Shown here one piece after another: positions 62,301 through 64,000 of a stretch of DNA of 64,000 bases. A model generated the notes under the pieces. That model worked only from the letters and a program-made list of their open reading frames with translations. It did not search any database and was not told where the DNA came from. Position numbers and translations under genes: made by a program. The first letter of the stretch is position 1. Every line of letters starts with the position of its first letter. Source of the stretch: Rotaria sordida (taxonomy: Eukaryota > Rotifera > Eurotatoria > Philodinida > Philodinidae); contig CAJNOL010000739.1 of NCBI GenBank assembly GCA_905250125.1, positions 1-64,000 of the forward strand. Direction: 5' to 3'.

Positions 62301-62559
62301 GTGGAGGGTGGGTGTGAGGTGTGAGGTGTGGGTGTACGTGTGGATGTAGGTGTAGGTGTAGGTGTGGGTGAGGGGTGGGAGCGGGAGTGGGTGTGTGGGT
62401 GTGGGGCGTGGGTGTGGGGTGTGGGTGTACGTGTGGATGCGGGTGTGGGTGTAGGTGTGGGTATGGGTGTGGATCTTGTTTTTCATACTCACATCCACGC
62501 CCACACCCACACCCACACCCCACACCCCACACCCACACCCCACACCCACACCCACACCC
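62301..62559. repeat. Convergent telomeric-type arrays: (TGTGGG)n-spacer-(CCCACA)n, copy 2
   Basis: G-rich units occupy 62301-62472 with variants (tgtgag, tgtacg, tgtagg). The spacer atcttgtttttcatactcac at 62473-62492 is identical to copy 1. C-rich units (ccacaccc) run to 62559 and abut the right inverted arm. Confidence 0.75.
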
Positions 62560-62745
62560 TTTAAAACTAAGGATGTATCTCAGAAGAAAAGTGACTGGAA
62601 TTTTTCTTTAACTTTGTAAAAGGATAGAACAATGTCAAGTCTTGATAGTGCTAAAAACTCAACTTTTGTCTCTCTTTTTGTTTTAAGGTTATTAAAGAAT
62701 ACCCATGTTCACTTAACTGTGAAATGGACATTAAGTGTAGAATAG
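62560..62745. repeat. Right inverted arm of the 59-63 kb composite structure
   Basis: Imperfect reverse complement of 59050-59233. It starts directly after the C-rich telomeric-type array with ttaaaactaaggatg. Confidence 0.75.
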
Positions 62746-62794
62746 TTTTGATTGATATTTGTAGTTTTACCGATTGAAATACCGAGATTCCGGA

Positions 62795-63250
62795 ATTTCG
62801 CCAATAAGACTTTCGCCAATACATTTCGTGGAGTTTTGCCAATTGGCGAAAGTACGGCGAACTTTCGCCAATATACCCCCGGACTGTCGCCAATTGACGA
62901 AGGTACAGTGTGCTTTCAGCAATTTCATTGTAAATTAGACATACACTAAAAAACTTTTTCTCACCTACATCGATGAGTGTAAACTATGATATATATTCTA
63001 ATAACATTAACTTCAGTGCTGACATATATCCTATATTAATATTGTTCCGCGACAACTGAGATAGTCCACCTCACTTGCGCCAATACATTCTCTGGAACTT
63101 TGCCAATTGGCGAAAATCCACTGTACTTTCGCAAATACATTCCCTGAAACTTAGCCAATTGGCGAAAGTTTACTGCACGTTCGCCAATATATCCTCGAGA
63201 CTTTCGCCATTGGCGAATGTCTTATTGGCGAAAGTCTTATTGGCGAACAT
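62795..63250. repeat. Minisatellite of TTTCGCCAAT/CCAATTGGCGAAAG palindromes
   Basis: Two blocks (62795-62925 and 63075-63250) of imperfect units about 50-55 bp long. Each has ttcgccaatacattc, ggaactttgccaattgg and cgaaagt...actgtac. The words ccaattgg and ttcgccaat recur in both orientations, so each unit can fold back on itself. No gene is seen from here to the window end at 64000. Confidence 0.7.
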
Positions 63251-64000
63251 CGCACCACCCGAAATATCTTCATTCTTATTTCGAAAACACCGTCAAATGA
63301 AGACAGCAAATCATAAATTAAAGAAATCTGTAATTTGAAATGCTAGCGTCAATAAACTTGAAGTCCTAACATGAAATTTGTAATATAGTTTGCTTAAATT
63401 TATCAATAATGCCGATATGACTGCGGACTTTAGTAGAGTAGACAGTTATGTGTACGATCTTCTTCTTCGAATACATTTATCTATATTTTACAATGAAGAG
63501 ATCTAATTTTTTTTCTATAGAAAAGATTTTTCCAAAACTATTTTTCTTATTCAAGCAGTATTAGTGAAGCGATATGGCAATCGTCTTAAATGCAAACTTA
63601 AAGTTATCATAAGGTATAACAGATCATCATTATAGATTGTTTTTTAAACAACAGTAATTCGCATATATGTCATTTTTCAACTTGATCAAATTCATTTAAT
63701 AAAATCGAAACGGAGTCAACAATTCAACTAATTAAAAGTTGTAGCAAATCACAAGAGGAAAAGTTTTGTCTTAAATCAGAGCATAAGAATGAACAAAAAT
63801 ATTTTTTAACTTCTTTTGATAATTTGTAAATAATTATATCAATCATAATTTTGATGAAATTCACTTGAAAAATATTCATTGCAAGGTTTAATGTCACTGT
63901 TCATTCACGTATAACAGACAAAAATACATATGAAAATCTGAAATCGATATTTGAAATGCTTTACAATTATGAAGCTCATCATTCTGAACAATTTTACTCT

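Noticed and set aside
62795-63250. CRISPR-like array
   Set aside because: The repeats are imperfect, self-overlapping, lack unique spacers and occur in a eukaryotic context.

Overview
The window is eukaryotic nuclear DNA: AT-rich, with intron-split genes, mostly short introns (about 45-80 nt) with GT-AG ends, and many transposon fragments. Three arrays are built on TGTGGG, which I recall as the telomeric repeat of bdelloid rotifers. Several genes also carry a pyrimidine-AG acceptor just upstream of the ATG, as expected with spliced-leader trans-splicing. A bdelloid rotifer is therefore my best guess; the genus cannot be told from this sequence.

Layout. Positions 1-5900 are gene-free and repetitive: degenerate CTAACCCC-type satellite with a TA-flanked foldback element, a 30-bp minisatellite, a TGTGGG array, and a hAT-type element (3634-5531) with a mariner-type element nested inside it. 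A housekeeping block follows at 5944-24947: PIH1D2 on the minus strand, then NELFA, an FHOD-family formin with 23 inferred exons, and PEX19 on the plus strand. After a 5.5-kb gene-poor gap, four NF-kB/Rel genes lie head to tail on the plus strand (30469-33153, 33403-39026, 42519-47115, 52725-55209). The first three have a Rel homology domain plus C-terminal ankyrin repeats (p105/Relish layout). The fourth keeps the Rel homology domain but has only a short ankyrin-like remnant. Copies 1 and 3 share a near-identical, indel-free tract of about 1.2 kb including introns, bounded by diverged sequence, which points to recent gene conversion or partial duplication.

From 55210 to the end the sequence is again repeat-dominated. 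It holds a near-perfect 630-bp hAT hairpin and a composite structure (about 59050-62745) with inverted arms. Inside that structure are two convergent telomeric-repeat junctions of the form (TGTGGG)n-spacer-(CCCACA)n, an unrecognised three-exon minus-strand gene, and a TTAA-flanked foldback whose right end is lost where telomeric repeat begins. The last kilobase has a minisatellite built on CCAATTGGCGAAAGT palindromes.

How the genes relate. The housekeeping genes are not functionally linked: PIH1D2 is an HSP90/dynein-assembly type co-chaperone, NELFA a transcription-pausing factor, FHOD an actin nucleator and PEX19 a peroxisomal membrane-protein chaperone. The Rel cluster is one gene family. 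Its members could in principle dimerise with each other, and the ankyrin-bearing ones could act as built-in inhibitors. All exon structures were worked out by eye from splice signals and reading frame, with no transcript support.
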